Assembly (NCBI GenBank): GCA_014361445.1
Contig: JACIVQ010000014.1
Coordinates: forward strand, 1 to 32,060
From: Methanosuratincolales archaeon
Lineage (GTDB): Archaea > Thermoproteota > Methanomethylicia > Methanomethylicales > Methanomethylicaceae
Length of the DNA: 32,060 bases
Direction: 5' to 3'
A model generated the notes under the pieces. That model was not told where the DNA came from and did not search any database. It saw only the letters and a program-made list of their open reading frames with translations. Position numbers and translations under genes: made by a program. Of this stretch, positions 6,169 through 14,287 are shown one piece after another (position 1 is the first letter of the stretch; each line of letters opens with the position of its first letter).

Positions 6169-8931
6169 TTATTGGCTCTTACTTTTGTTCAGACCCTCTA
6201 TTATGTTTTTTATAGATTGGATAGATTGTTCAAAGCGATCGAGACTCTCCAATGGGACCTTTCCCTGACCCACATCTGACCTACCCCCGCCCCTGCCACC
6301 CATAGATCTTGTGAGGGCCTCGGTGATTTTTCCTGCGCTCAAGCCTCTGCCAACAGCACCCTCTCCAGCCATAGCCACCACACTCCCGTCAGTCCTCGAT
6401 ACCAAGAGTGCCAACGCCTCGCGGTCCCTCTCGACAATTTGGGAGGCTATCGGGATCAAGTCCTCGTCAGAGAGACCATCCAGTACGCCTTTAATGAGTT
6501 TTGTCTCTCCTATATTCTCGGCTTTAAGGTAAAGATCTTCGGATAGCCTACTCGCCAGCATCTTCCTCAGACGCTCTATCTGCCTCTTGGAGGCGGAGAG
6601 ATCCTCCATCAGCTTGGCGGCAGCCTTATCCACCCGCTCAGCAGGGGTGTTCAGGATCTTCGAGATCTCTTGAAGGGCAGACTCCTCTGATTGTATGAAG
6701 CGTATGGCTTGCTCACCCGAAACGAATTCTATCCTCTCTATGCCGTCCTGTATGCGCTCTGATCGAATTATCTTGATTAGCCCGATCTCTCCGGTGTTTG
6801 AGCAGTGTACACCCCCGCATGCCTCCGCGTCCCAATCCTCGATCTCCACAACCCGGATTGTCGGTCCTTGGACAACGCCACCCTGATAGAGGCGCATACC
6901 GAACCTCTCTTCTGCCTTGTTGCGATCTACAAAGTACGCCCTGATCGGTCTACACTCCTGAACGATTTTGTTTGCAAGGACTTCGATCTCCTTAAGCTGG
7001 GATGGAGAGATCTTCTCAAAGTGGGAGATGTCGAGGCGGCTCTTGTCTACGCTCTTCTGTGCGCCCTCCTGCCAAACATGGTTCCCGAGTACCCGCCTTG
7101 CGGCTCCAAGTAGAATGTGCGTAGAAGAGTGGTGCCTCATCAAGGCGACCCGCCTATCCCAGTCAACCAGACATTCCACAAGAGCTCCTTCTTTTATGGG
7201 CGTGATCTCCTCGACAAAGTGGACTACTATCCCGCGGGATTTTTGGACATTAAGTACTTTCACCTCCTGCCCGCCTAAAAGAAGGTAGCCCGTGTCATTG
7301 AGCTGCCCGCCGCCTTCAGGATAGAATATTGTCCGGTCCAAGATCACGCGGGTCCTATCGGAGTACAGCACTTTTGCCTCGATTCGCTTTGTCTTTGGCT
7401 CGGAGTAATACACTAGTTCTGTAGGGGGGAGCGGGGGCAGACCCTGGAGTATGTCTTCGGCCTCTTTTTTGGGGGGTTGTGCTGAAGAGTGAAGCTCGGC
7501 TACAATAGTATCAAAGGTGTCGGGAATATCGACTTTTATGCCGTGGGGTTCAGAGATCGCCTTCACGATCTCTGGCGGCAAGCCATGTGAGTCGTAGAGT
7601 TGGACTAATTGGTTTAAGGGCAGGGTCCCGCGCCTCCTTATCTCTGGATCTTTTATGATGCGCAGGACAAGGCTCTTGCCTTGGTCAATTGTCCGGATGT
7701 ACCGCGCGACCTCAAGGTCCGCGACCTTGACGATATATTCCAGGTTCTCAGCCAGCTCAGGAAACTGGTCACCCCAGTAGCGAACCTGCATGGCCAATAG
7801 CTCGGAGAGTGGCTGGGATATGCGGGCATAGTCCATCATGCGCTTGACCCTCCTTATCATCAGTCGAGCAAGATACCCAGCCTGAACGTTAGAGGGCACA
7901 ATGCCATCGCCCAGCATGAAAGCGATAGTCTTCGTGTGGTCAAGGATTGCCATTAAAGTCTCAAAGGATTTAAGCTGCGAGTCTAAAGTCGCAGGATCCA
8001 TACCTAAAACTGACGCGACGCGCTCCCTGGCAGCCTTTATTGACCCCTCATCGACTATGTTCATCATGCCAGCGAACTTCGTGACCTCGGCCAGGACCCT
8101 TTGGTCGGGTCTCTCTATACCAGAGACCTTCAGAAAGTCATCGAAGAGTCGCCCGTATATTGCCTCAAATCCGGTCGGCGTCCCCTGAGAGATCCAAGTG
8201 AAGCGCTCCAGTCCATAGCCGGTGTCAACGATTCTTAGGGGGAGTTCGCGGTAGGAGCCGTTAATTTTTCTGTATTGCATGAATACGAGTGTGGAGAGCT
8301 CGAGACCGCGGACGATACCCTCAAGATCTGGACCTGCATCGCCTCCGCCCTCCCACCAGTGCTCTATATAGGTTATCTCTTCTCCCGGGATTCCAAGATC
8401 TTTTGTGAGAAACTCGTGGTGAAATGAGACCGTGTCCTCCTTCCAGTAAATCTCACGCTCCTTAGATGAGAATGCGTGGTGTGCCATCATCTCAAATATG
8501 GTGAGGTGCCGCCCCCCGGTCTTTCCCACATTGTCCAGATCGTTCATCCTTATGCAAGGCTGGGAAATGGTCAATGGGTTGGATGGAGGAGGGACCTCCC
8601 CACTAGTCACGTGTGGTTGAAAGCACGCTATAGAGGCGATTGTGAGAAATATATCGTCCCTCCACCTAGCCACAACTGGATACCGCCTAACCCTCGCGTG
8701 CCCCCTCTTCTCGAAGAAGGAGAGAAATGCTTCGCGCATCTCTTTTATGGTGAAAGACCTCTTTGTCGGGGGGCGATTTATAAAGGAGTACGGGACACAA
8801 GGCGAGTCGCCGCACAGTTCCTGTTCAGGGTCTAGAGTCCAAAAGTGCCTTTTGCATATTTTACATTGCTTCCTTGTAAATCCGTTTTCCAAGAAGAATT
8901 GGAGGCGGTAGGCTTCGGGTCCAGCTATCAA
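6169..8931 (-). CDS. alaS: alanyl-tRNA synthetase, archaeal type
   Basis: This class II enzyme charges tRNA-Ala and edits mischarged Ser/Gly. The 920-residue product starts with the archaeal N-terminal zinc-binding segment (CKICKRHFWTLDPE...CGD). Next come the aminoacylation core (RYPVVARWRDD, FQPHVTSG, GGGDAGPD, DTGYGLERFTW), the editing domain with HSSTH near residue 600, and the second editing-site motif EACGGVHCSNTG. It ends in a Gly-rich C-terminal domain (SMGGRGGGRSDVGQGK). The TTG at 8931 is the first start after an in-frame stop, with TGATC 4 nt upstream. It lies 127 bp downstream of rpl12, as in many TACK archaea, behind its own likely promoter. Confidence 0.95.
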   Translation of the reverse strand: MIAGPEAYRLQFFLENGFTRKQCKICKRHFWTLDPEQELCGDSPCVPYSFINRPPTKRSFTIKEMREAFLSFFEKRGHARVRRYPVVARWRDDIFLTIASIACFQPHVTSGEVPPPSNPLTISQPCIRMNDLDNVGKTGGRHLTIFEMMAHHAFSSKEREIYWKEDTVSFHHEFLTKDLGIPGEEITYIEHWWEGGGDAGPDLEGIVRGLELSTLVFMQYRKINGSYRELPLRIVDTGYGLERFTWISQGTPTGFEAIYGRLFDDFLKVSGIERPDQRVLAEVTKFAGMMNIVDEGSIKAARERVASVLGMDPATLDSQLKSFETLMAILDHTKTIAFMLGDGIVPSNVQAGYLARLMIRRVKRMMDYARISQPLSELLAMQVRYWGDQFPELAENLEYIVKVADLEVARYIRTIDQGKSLVLRIIKDPEIRRRGTLPLNQLVQLYDSHGLPPEIVKAISEPHGIKVDIPDTFDTIVAELHSSAQPPKKEAEDILQGLPPLPPTELVYYSEPKTKRIEAKVLYSDRTRVILDRTIFYPEGGGQLNDTGYLLLGGQEVKVLNVQKSRGIVVHFVEEITPIKEGALVECLVDWDRRVALMRHHSSTHILLGAARRVLGNHVWQEGAQKSVDKSRLDISHFEKISPSQLKEIEVLANKIVQECRPIRAYFVDRNKAEERFGMRLYQGGVVQGPTIRVVEIEDWDAEACGGVHCSNTGEIGLIKIIRSERIQDGIERIEFVSGEQAIRFIQSEESALQEISKILNTPAERVDKAAAKLMEDLSASKRQIERLRKMLASRLSEDLYLKAENIGETKLIKGVLDGLSDEDLIPIASQIVERDREALALLVSRTDGSVVAMAGEGAVGRGLSAGKITEALTRSMGGRGGGRSDVGQGKVPLESLDRFEQSIQSIKNIIEGLNKSKSQ

Positions 8932-8971
8932 ATTAGATCATCCCAAAACAGAATGTTGTAGTTTTCAAGGA

Positions 8972-8990
8972 TCTTTTAAAAAGCTATAAA
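8972..8990 (-). promoter_or_regulatory. TATA-like region upstream of alaS
   Basis: On the minus strand TTTATAGCTTTTTAAAAG lies 41-60 nt before the alaS TTG, leaving a leader of about 20 nt. It overlaps a small inverted repeat (AAAGCT...AGCTTT). Confidence 0.45.
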
Positions 8991-9026
8991 GCTTTGGATG
9001 AACGTCCCCATAGAAAATTTGGCATA

Positions 9027-9056
9027 GGGAGGGTTTTTGAATATAAACCCATCCCC
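9027..9056 (-). terminator. hairpin directly after rpl12
   Basis: GGGAGGGTTT (9027-9036) pairs with AAACCC-A-TCCC (9045-9055), giving a 10-bp stem with one bulge and an 8-nt loop. It begins 3 nt after the rpl12 stop. There is no strong T tract, so it may protect the mRNA 3' end rather than terminate. Confidence 0.4.
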
Positions 9057-9058
9057 GA

Positions 9059-9370
9059 TTAGCCGAAGAGGGCGCCGAGCCCTTCAACGGCCTCTTCTTC
9101 TGCCGCTTCCTTCTTCTCCTCCTTCTTCTCTTCCTTTGCTTCTGCTGCAGGGGCAGGCTGGGGTGCTGCCGCGGCGGGAGCCGCCACCATTGGGACTGCT
9201 GCCGACTTTATTACTTCGTCTATGTTCACCTCGCTGAGCGCTGCCACAAGTGCCTTGACCCTAGCAGCATCAACGCTTATTCCAGATGCTGAGAGAACCT
9301 TTGTGAGATTCTCCTCGTTTATCGGCTGCTTGGCGTTGTGAAGGAGCAGACCAGCGTAAATATACTCGAT
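9059..9370 (-). CDS. rpl12: ribosomal protein L12 (P1 stalk protein)
   Basis: This is the acidic stalk protein that recruits translation factors to the ribosome. Visible are the helical N-terminal dimerisation domain ([19 protein letters not shown]), an Ala/Pro hinge, a Lys/Glu-rich segment and the universal C-terminal LGALFG that contacts EF-2. Archaeal homologues begin M-EYIYA. Here that position is ATT at 9370, with no ATG nearby. A near-perfect SD, GGGGGTGAT, lies 4 nt upstream, the same spacing as for rpl10, PDCD5 and LX. I therefore propose an ATT start giving 103 residues. The alternative is GTG at 9379, which lies inside the SD and has no SD of its own. Confidence 0.93.
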   Translation of the reverse strand: MEYIYAGLLLHNAKQPINEENLTKVLSASGISVDAARVKALVAALSEVNIDEVIKSAAVPMVAAPAAAAPQPAPAAEAKEEKKEEKKEAAEEEAVEGLGALFG

Positions 9371-9406
9371 TTTAATCACCCCCAACAAGGCGTTTTTTAT
9401 AGGAAA

Positions 9407-9420
9407 CTTTTATACTTAAA
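9407..9420 (-). promoter_or_regulatory. possible internal promoter for rpl12
   Basis: On the minus strand TTTAAGTATAAAAG lies between the rpl10 stop and rpl12, 37-50 nt before the proposed rpl12 start. A separate promoter would allow extra L12, which is present in several copies per ribosome. Confidence 0.4.
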
Positions 9421-9431
9421 TCCTTCGCCTC

Positions 9432-10304
9432 CTAGTTTATGGAGAGGTCTGGATGTTTCTTGGAGATCGTCTCTGCCAGCGCCCTACTCTGCAACTCTGC
9501 CAGTGAGAGGATCTCGCGTATAGTCTCGGGCGTAGGTATGCCAGCTCTCACAGCAAGCGTCTTGGCATTGTTATAGGCTTTCGCAAGCAGTAGCGGGACA
9601 GTCTCCTTGGTCGGGTATGCTGTGTTCAAAGAGAGGTTCATGGCATATTGTACAGCCGTCATGATCTCTGACCGGTATTTGTCTAGGTCTATCGACAGAA
9701 GGTCACCTGGTATAACCACACCATCGTATGCCACCTTGAGTTTTATGCCGACCATTATGGGCTTGAGCCCTAGTTTATTGAGGAGGTCTGCAATATCTGC
9801 CGAGATAACCTCGCCCTTCTTTACCACAACCGTGTCCTTTGCGATCCAGACCGAGCCGTCTTGGATCTTGGTGGGAATTTTTGCGGCACCGAACTTGCTA
9901 AGTATCGGTCCTGGCTGAAGACCGGTGTTTCCGGCGCTCACCACAATATCATCTGGCGCTACGTCGCCGGGGGAGGCTGCGGAGGGAACCTTATTCTTTT
10001 CAAACATCAGGTATAGTTTGAATGGGTTCTTGTTTGAAAGTATTAAGGCGTTCTGACCAGTGAGGTACTTGTATATTTCATCAAGGTTTTGGAATTTTTC
10101 GCCCAAGTTCTGCATGGCTCTTTTGATTAGGGTGTTCTTTGCAACGCATATCTCCAAATCGTCCTTGAATTTCTTCCTTAGCACCTGAAGCTGGTGAGCT
10201 TTGAGAGAGCGAAGGTCAGCTATGGCAAATACAGAGTACTTTTTCAGAAGGGTTTCGAGCTTCTCAACAACGGACTTCTTCTTCTCGAGGGTTTTTCTTG
10301 GCAA
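9432..10304 (-). CDS. rpl10: ribosomal protein L10 (P0 stalk base)
   Basis: This protein anchors L12 dimers to 23S rRNA. The 290-residue product has the N-terminal rRNA-binding domain (SVFAIADLRSLKAHQLQVLRKKF, KNTLIKRAM), the archaeal insertion domain (VPSAASPGDVAPDDIVV, NTGLQPGPILSKFGA) and the helical L12-binding segments (YPTKETVPLLLAKAYNNAKTLAVRAG). It ends ISKKHPDLSIN and lacks the acidic LGALFG tail that many archaeal P0 proteins share with L12. I start at TTG 10304 because GGTGAT lies 4 nt upstream; the GTG at 10313 falls inside that SD. It lies between rpl1 and rpl12 in the classic stalk operon. Confidence 0.95.
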   Translation of the reverse strand: MPRKTLEKKKSVVEKLETLLKKYSVFAIADLRSLKAHQLQVLRKKFKDDLEICVAKNTLIKRAMQNLGEKFQNLDEIYKYLTGQNALILSNKNPFKLYLMFEKNKVPSAASPGDVAPDDIVVSAGNTGLQPGPILSKFGAAKIPTKIQDGSVWIAKDTVVVKKGEVISADIADLLNKLGLKPIMVGIKLKVAYDGVVIPGDLLSIDLDKYRSEIMTAVQYAMNLSLNTAYPTKETVPLLLAKAYNNAKTLAVRAGIPTPETIREILSLAELQSRALAETISKKHPDLSIN

Positions 10305-10314
10305 TAGCATCACC

Positions 10315-10959
10315 TCATCTCAGTTTCGCGGGCTTACCCATAGTGGTTTTGACAACGATAGAGGAGAGGAACTGGTCGAGCTTTATTCTCCGCTCTATGG
10401 CGCTTAGTACCGCCATTATGTTCTCGGCGATACTCTTCGAGTCCATTTCCTCAGAGCCTATCCTGCATCTTATTGTAGGTTGGTCACGGATCCTTATCCT
10501 GACGGAATTCCGGTACTTCTTGATGAGCGGGTCGATGTTTGCGGTAGGCGGGACCGGATCTGGCATCTTCCCCCTTGGACCGAGCACTGGACCAAGGATC
10601 TTTCCGACTGTAGCCATCAGATCAGTCCTCGCGGCGAAGAAGTCGTAGGTCTCGGCTAGCTTCTTTATGGCTTTTTTGTTACCAGCATATTGTTCTAGAT
10701 CCTGTTTAGTCAGGACAAGGTCAGCACCTGCCTGCTTCGCTTTTGTAACAAGGTCTCCGTCGGCAATGACACATACCTTTATATCCTTTCCAATCGGGTG
10801 CGGAAGTGGCACGACCTCGTTTATCCTGTTCTCTGGTGCCTTGACGTCAAGACCCTTTAAGTTGACAAAGAGCTCGACAGCCTGTACGAAGTTACGCTTC
10901 TTTGAGTTCTTTTTTGCATCCTCAACTAAAGAAGTGAGTTTTTGAAGGTCAAGTTGCAT
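10315..10959 (-). CDS. rpl1: ribosomal protein L1
   Basis: This protein forms the mobile L1 stalk at the tRNA exit site. The 214-residue length matches archaeal L1. Diagnostic stretches are FVQAVELFVNLKGLD, the VPLPHPIGK strand, LGPVLGPRGKMPDPVP near the middle and VRIRIRDQPTIRCRIG. The ATG follows the rpl11 stop by one base, with GGAGGCAC as a likely SD. In several archaea L1 represses its own operon by binding an mRNA mimic of its rRNA site. I did not identify such a site here. Confidence 0.95.
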   Translation of the reverse strand: MQLDLQKLTSLVEDAKKNSKKRNFVQAVELFVNLKGLDVKAPENRINEVVPLPHPIGKDIKVCVIADGDLVTKAKQAGADLVLTKQDLEQYAGNKKAIKKLAETYDFFAARTDLMATVGKILGPVLGPRGKMPDPVPPTANIDPLIKKYRNSVRIRIRDQPTIRCRIGSEEMDSKSIAENIMAVLSAIERRIKLDQFLSSIVVKTTMGKPAKLR

Positions 10960-10960
10960 G

Positions 10961-11458
10961 TCACTGTGCCTCCATCTTCTTTATGAGTTCGTCGTAGAGT
11001 CCAGAATCGATCTCTTTCTGGACTTCGCGTGGGTCCTTACCGGCTACGGTAACGCCGATGCTCACACAGGTACCAAGAACCTCTTTGAGGCACGACTTCA
11101 GGGTCTTTGCGACCGAGAGAGGATAACGGGTCTTGGCAATTTTGAGGGCGGCTTCTATACTGAGGTCTCCCACCTTCTCCGCCTTGGCGTTGCTGGAGCA
11201 CTTCTGCAACTTTAGCTCCTTGACTATCAAGGCGGTGGTGGTGGGTACACCGACCTCGACCTCAAATTCCTTGGTATCTGGGTCGGCGATTACCTTTACC
11301 GGAACTTTCATTCCTTCGAACTCCTTGGTCTTCTCATTTATGGTGTTGACTACCTGAAGGATGTTGAGACCAATAGGACCTAGTGAAGGACCTATTGGTG
11401 GTCCACCGGTAGCCTTTCCACCATCTACCAAGAAGTTGAAGGTCTTCTTAGTTCCCAA
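10961..11458 (-). CDS. rpl11: ribosomal protein L11
   Basis: This protein binds the GTPase-associated centre of 23S rRNA. The 165-residue product has the N-terminal GGKATGGPPIGPSLGPIGLN signature, the VPVKVIADPDTKEFEVEVGVP strand region, and a C-terminal rRNA-binding domain ending GVTVAGKDPREVQKEI. The start is TTG at 11458, 2 nt after the spt5 stop, with GAGGAG upstream. Length is normal. Confidence 0.95.
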   Translation of the reverse strand: MGTKKTFNFLVDGGKATGGPPIGPSLGPIGLNILQVVNTINEKTKEFEGMKVPVKVIADPDTKEFEVEVGVPTTTALIVKELKLQKCSSNAKAEKVGDLSIEAALKIAKTRYPLSVAKTLKSCLKEVLGTCVSIGVTVAGKDPREVQKEIDSGLYDELIKKMEAQ

Positions 11459-11460
11459 TC

Positions 11461-12009
11461 TTACTCCTCCTCTAACTTGGAAAAGGCTTCAAAGATGTCA
11501 GTCTTCTGCTCTTTCTCCGACTCCTTCGCTTCAGGCTTAGGTGCCTCGGCGCGGGATATGACCTTAACCTGCTCTGCGTGAATGGTTATTGGAAGTGTAT
11601 AGGGCGCCTCTAGGAGTTCCAGTGTGACTTCTGCCTTTGCCCGATCAACCCTAGTGACTTTCGCCTGCATGCCCTTGAATGGACCAGAGACGATCTCGAC
11701 CTTGTCGTTGACCTCAATTACTTCGATGACGGGCTTCGGCATTATGAAGCGCATTATGTCTTCGAACTCGACTTTGCCTGCAACCCACCCCTTAACGTGT
11801 TTTATTTCCTCAATCGCGAGATTGACGATATTTGGACCGCTCGCCTCGAGGAAAACGTACCCGCTCACGTCTGGCGGGGAAATAATGGCCTTAACAGGTA
11901 TATTCTTGGCAATGCAGCGGCGTTCTATCAGTAGTGCAACATTCTTCTCCTGTCCTGCGGTGGTCCGTATGGCGAATATTCTGGAAGGCGCTGCCTGCGT
12001 TGAGGACAT
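11461..12009 (-). CDS. spt5: transcription elongation factor Spt5 (NusG)
   Basis: This factor clamps RNA polymerase on DNA, usually with Spt4, and increases processivity. The 182-residue product has an NGN domain (IFAIRTTAGQEKNVALLIERR, then VSGYVFLEASG and HVKGWVAGKVEF) and a KOW domain (VNDKVEIVSGPFKGMQAKVTRVD). A charged C-terminal tail of about 30 residues (KPEAKESEKEQK) follows that many homologues lack. The ATG has GGAGG 7 nt upstream and lies 3 nt after secE. No spt4 gene is visible in the window. Confidence 0.95.
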   Translation of the reverse strand: MSSTQAAPSRIFAIRTTAGQEKNVALLIERRCIAKNIPVKAIISPPDVSGYVFLEASGPNIVNLAIEEIKHVKGWVAGKVEFEDIMRFIMPKPVIEVIEVNDKVEIVSGPFKGMQAKVTRVDRAKAEVTLELLEAPYTLPITIHAEQVKVISRAEAPKPEAKESEKEQKTDIFEAFSKLEEE

Positions 12010-12012
12010 AGG

Positions 12013-12189
12013 TTAACCTCCTGAGCCCATGATGAGGGTCGAGATCAGTTGTATGATGAAGCCAAATGTGCCGACTCCTAACATGCCCAAGAAGCAGATC
12101 CTGAGCGATAGCTTAAACTCGTCCATATCAGGTTTCCTTGAAAGCTTCAGGACCTTGGTCATTGAGCGTAGAGAGTCGGAGAGAGTCAT
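12013..12189 (-). CDS. secE: preprotein translocase subunit SecE (Sec61 gamma)
   Basis: This 58-codon gene is the small subunit of the SecYE protein-conducting channel. The N-terminal amphipathic part (TKVLKLSRKPDMDEFKLSLR) contains the conserved KP.xxEF motif that lies along the membrane. A single C-terminal membrane helix follows (LGMLGVGTFGFIIQLIS). It is the first gene of the secE-spt5-L11-L1-L10-L12 cluster, which supports the assignment despite its small size. The ATG at 12189 gives the normal length. Confidence 0.9.
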   Translation of the reverse strand: MTLSDSLRSMTKVLKLSRKPDMDEFKLSLRICFLGMLGVGTFGFIIQLISTLIMGSGG

Positions 12190-12241
12190 TTTGTATCATC
12201 TGCCTATTTCCATAAGAGCAAAAGGGAGAAAGATAAAGTTC

Positions 12242-12251
12242 AATTTAAAGC
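12242..12251 (-). promoter_or_regulatory. TATA box for the secE/stalk operon
   Basis: GCTTTAAATT on the minus strand, about 57 nt before the secE ATG, is the best TATA-like element in the gap. It would give a leader of about 30 nt. Confidence 0.5.
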
Positions 12252-12340
12252 TTTCCACAAAAAATACCTGAGCTCTGACTGGAGGACAGGATTTTGCTGG
12301 GAAAAAGGGGATAGGCTCCAGACTCCCAAGCTTAGGTTGT

Positions 12341-12392
12341 AGGGGGAAGATTGGAAGAGGAGAAAAGGAGTAAAGGAGTAGAGGAAGAAAGG
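12341..12392 (-). terminator. polypyrimidine tract downstream of dtdA
   Basis: The minus-strand transcript leaving dtdA would contain about 50 nt of almost pure pyrimidine with several CTCCTTT units. U-rich 3' tracts are the usual archaeal termination signal. The rest of the 12190-12456 gap shows small inverted repeats (CTGGAG...CTCCAG at 12279-12321; ACCG...CGGT at 12419-12432) but no gene or RNA I recognise. Confidence 0.35.
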
Positions 12393-12456
12393 ATTAGCAA
12401 CATCTACAAGAATATGGGACCGCTTCGACGGTACCAAGGGAGGGCGGTTGCTAAGC

Positions 12457-13260
12457 TTAAGCTTTTATCAACTCGATGCCTTCTATGGTTTTAATAAACT
12501 CCTTGTATTTTGAAGGTGTGCCCTTCCAATCGACATAGGCTTTCGAGCACTTACCAAAGGTCCTTTCAATGCAAACTTTGATCATGCCTGGGTCCATGCC
12601 CTCATTCATTGCGTATTTCGGAATTATGTGACCGATCATGGCGCCTTCATTCAGCATGAGGTTAGTGAACTTCTCAGAGTAGTGACCTCCACCCACCCCG
12701 ATTGCACATTCGCCAAAATTCGGGGGGGATTTTATGGAATTGGAGACGGCTTTGGCTACCGCTCTTCCAAGTAGATCATCCTTCCAAGCTGTTTCGTCGC
12801 TTCCTATCTCTATGAACGTTATGGGGACCATGAGGCTAGTTGGGCCGTGGTGCGTGGCCTCCACAGAAACAGGAACATCTATACCTAGCATGGCGGATGC
12901 GCGCTGAAGCTCCTTGAGGAGGCGTGTCTGGAGGTAGGGATTAGAGATTGCGACCTCTTTTGGTCTTCCGCCAAAATCGGCATGGTTGCAAAGATTCCCA
13001 GGGGTATGGACAGTAAGGCAGCGGATTCCAGATTCGCTCTTATGCTTTGAGAGGCAGAGTATCCACTCTGCGTTAGGGACGGGCATGGACATATTGATGA
13101 GAGGCGAATCGATGCCAATTAGGTAGAAATCGTCGTGTGAGTGTGCCAGAGAGGATCCAAAGGATACCTCTTTGAATGGGAGTTCACAAAGAATGTGGGA
13201 GGAGATGTTTACACCAGCAGGGTCAGCCTTTGAGTAGACCAATAGTTTCAACAGAGGCAC
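12457..13260 (-). CDS. dtdA: D-aminoacyl-tRNA deacylase, archaeal type
   Basis: The enzyme frees tRNA from D-amino acids and is the archaeal/plant (GEK1) type, unrelated to bacterial DTD. The 267-residue product shows the family signatures: HTPGNL near residue 85, GGRPKEVAISNP, EATHHGPTS near 135, a FIEIGSDETAW strand-turn and GVGGGHYSEKF near 190, with the conserved His residues of the zinc-dependent active site. It is 8 bp after argF and probably cotranscribed. The GTG at 13260 is used; a TTG 9 nt inside (MKLLVYSKADPAG) would also fit the family and is equally plausible. Confidence 0.92.
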   Translation of the reverse strand: MPLLKLLVYSKADPAGVNISSHILCELPFKEVSFGSSLAHSHDDFYLIGIDSPLINMSMPVPNAEWILCLSKHKSESGIRCLTVHTPGNLCNHADFGGRPKEVAISNPYLQTRLLKELQRASAMLGIDVPVSVEATHHGPTSLMVPITFIEIGSDETAWKDDLLGRAVAKAVSNSIKSPPNFGECAIGVGGGHYSEKFTNLMLNEGAMIGHIIPKYAMNEGMDPGMIKVCIERTFGKCSKAYVDWKGTPSKYKEFIKTIEGIELIKA

Positions 13261-13268
13261 CGAAGTGA

Positions 13269-14201
13269 CTAGATCAATAGAGCCATAATACCTTTTTGCG
13301 CGTGGAGTCTATTTTCAGCCTGATCCCACACCACTGAGTTCTTGCCGTCTATGACCTCATCTGTTATCTCTTGGCCCCTGTGGGCGGGCAAGCAGTGCAT
13401 GACTATTACGTCTGGCGGGGCGTGGCTCAGTAGGTCTGAGTTGACTTGGTAGGGGCGGAAAGCTAACATCCTCTCCTCCTTCTCAGCCTCCTGTCCCATA
13501 GAAACCCAAACATCTGTGTAGATCACATCGGCATCTTTAACTGCAACCTTCGGATCTTCCACCAAGGTCAGAGAGGCACCTTTAGCTGCGCCCTTCTTTA
13601 TGGAGTCGGCGTAGGATTGAGAGATCTGGTACTTGTTGGGAGAGGCGATGGTCATATTCCCCCCAAGCTTGAGCACAGCCTCAGCCAGCGACCTGCAAAC
13701 GTTGTTATTGCCGTCGCCCACAAACACAACATTTGTGCCCTCGATCTTCCCCTTCTTTTCGATTATGGTGAGGCAGTCACCCAAGGCTTGGCATGGGTGT
13801 GCCAAGTCGCTGAGGGCGTTGATCACCGGAGCACGGGCATTTTCGGCCATTATCTCCAGGTCGGTATGTTTGAAGACCCTCGCAACAATTCCATCTGCAT
13901 ATGCGTCGAAGGTTCTTGCAGTGTCTGCAATCGTCTCACCCCTTCCGAGCTGAAGGTCATTCCAGTTTAAATATATGGGGTGGCCACCAAGTTGGTGAAC
14001 GCCAACATCAAATGATAGGCGAGTCCGTGTGGAAGGCTTCTGGAATAATAGGATCACAGTCTTGCCACTAAGATAGGGCCGGATGTAGTTGCCACACTTT
14101 ACATCGTGCTTCATACTTATGGAGAGTTCGAGGATCTTCTCTATCTCCTCCTTAGTGTAGTCGGAAAGCGTTAACAGGTCTCTTCCTTTCATTGTTCTCA
14201 T
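13269..14201 (-). CDS. argF: ornithine carbamoyltransferase
   Basis: This enzyme makes citrulline from ornithine and carbamoyl phosphate in arginine synthesis. The 310-residue product has the carbamoyl-phosphate motif STRTRLSF at residues 57-64, HPCQALGD near 137, and MHCLPAHRGQE near 268. The last contains the Cys-Leu-Pro typical of ornithine rather than aspartate carbamoyltransferases. The ATG at 14201 has AAAGGTGG 6 nt upstream. No other arginine genes are in the window; the immediate partner is dtdA. Confidence 0.95.
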   Translation of the reverse strand: MRTMKGRDLLTLSDYTKEEIEKILELSISMKHDVKCGNYIRPYLSGKTVILLFQKPSTRTRLSFDVGVHQLGGHPIYLNWNDLQLGRGETIADTARTFDAYADGIVARVFKHTDLEIMAENARAPVINALSDLAHPCQALGDCLTIIEKKGKIEGTNVVFVGDGNNNVCRSLAEAVLKLGGNMTIASPNKYQISQSYADSIKKGAAKGASLTLVEDPKVAVKDADVIYTDVWVSMGQEAEKEERMLAFRPYQVNSDLLSHAPPDVIVMHCLPAHRGQEITDEVIDGKNSVVWDQAENRLHAQKGIMALLI

Positions 14202-14241
14202 TATATTCCACCTTTTGAGGTTTTTTCAATAAAAAAGGTTG

Positions 14242-14251
14242 CTTAAAACTT
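14242..14251 (-). promoter_or_regulatory. TATA-like element for argF
   Basis: AAGTTTTAAG on the minus strand lies 41-50 nt before the argF ATG, in an AT-rich 86-bp gap after ftsY. The T-rich stretches between it and the ftsY stop may also end ftsY transcription. Confidence 0.45.
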
Positions 14252-14287
14252 TTACGCTAAAAAATTTGTACGTTTACTAAATATCAT

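Noticed and set aside
12240-12437. 65-codon minus-strand frame between dtdA and secE
   Set aside because: Low-complexity Ser/Pro/Phe composition from the polypyrimidine tract, no SD and no family resemblance.
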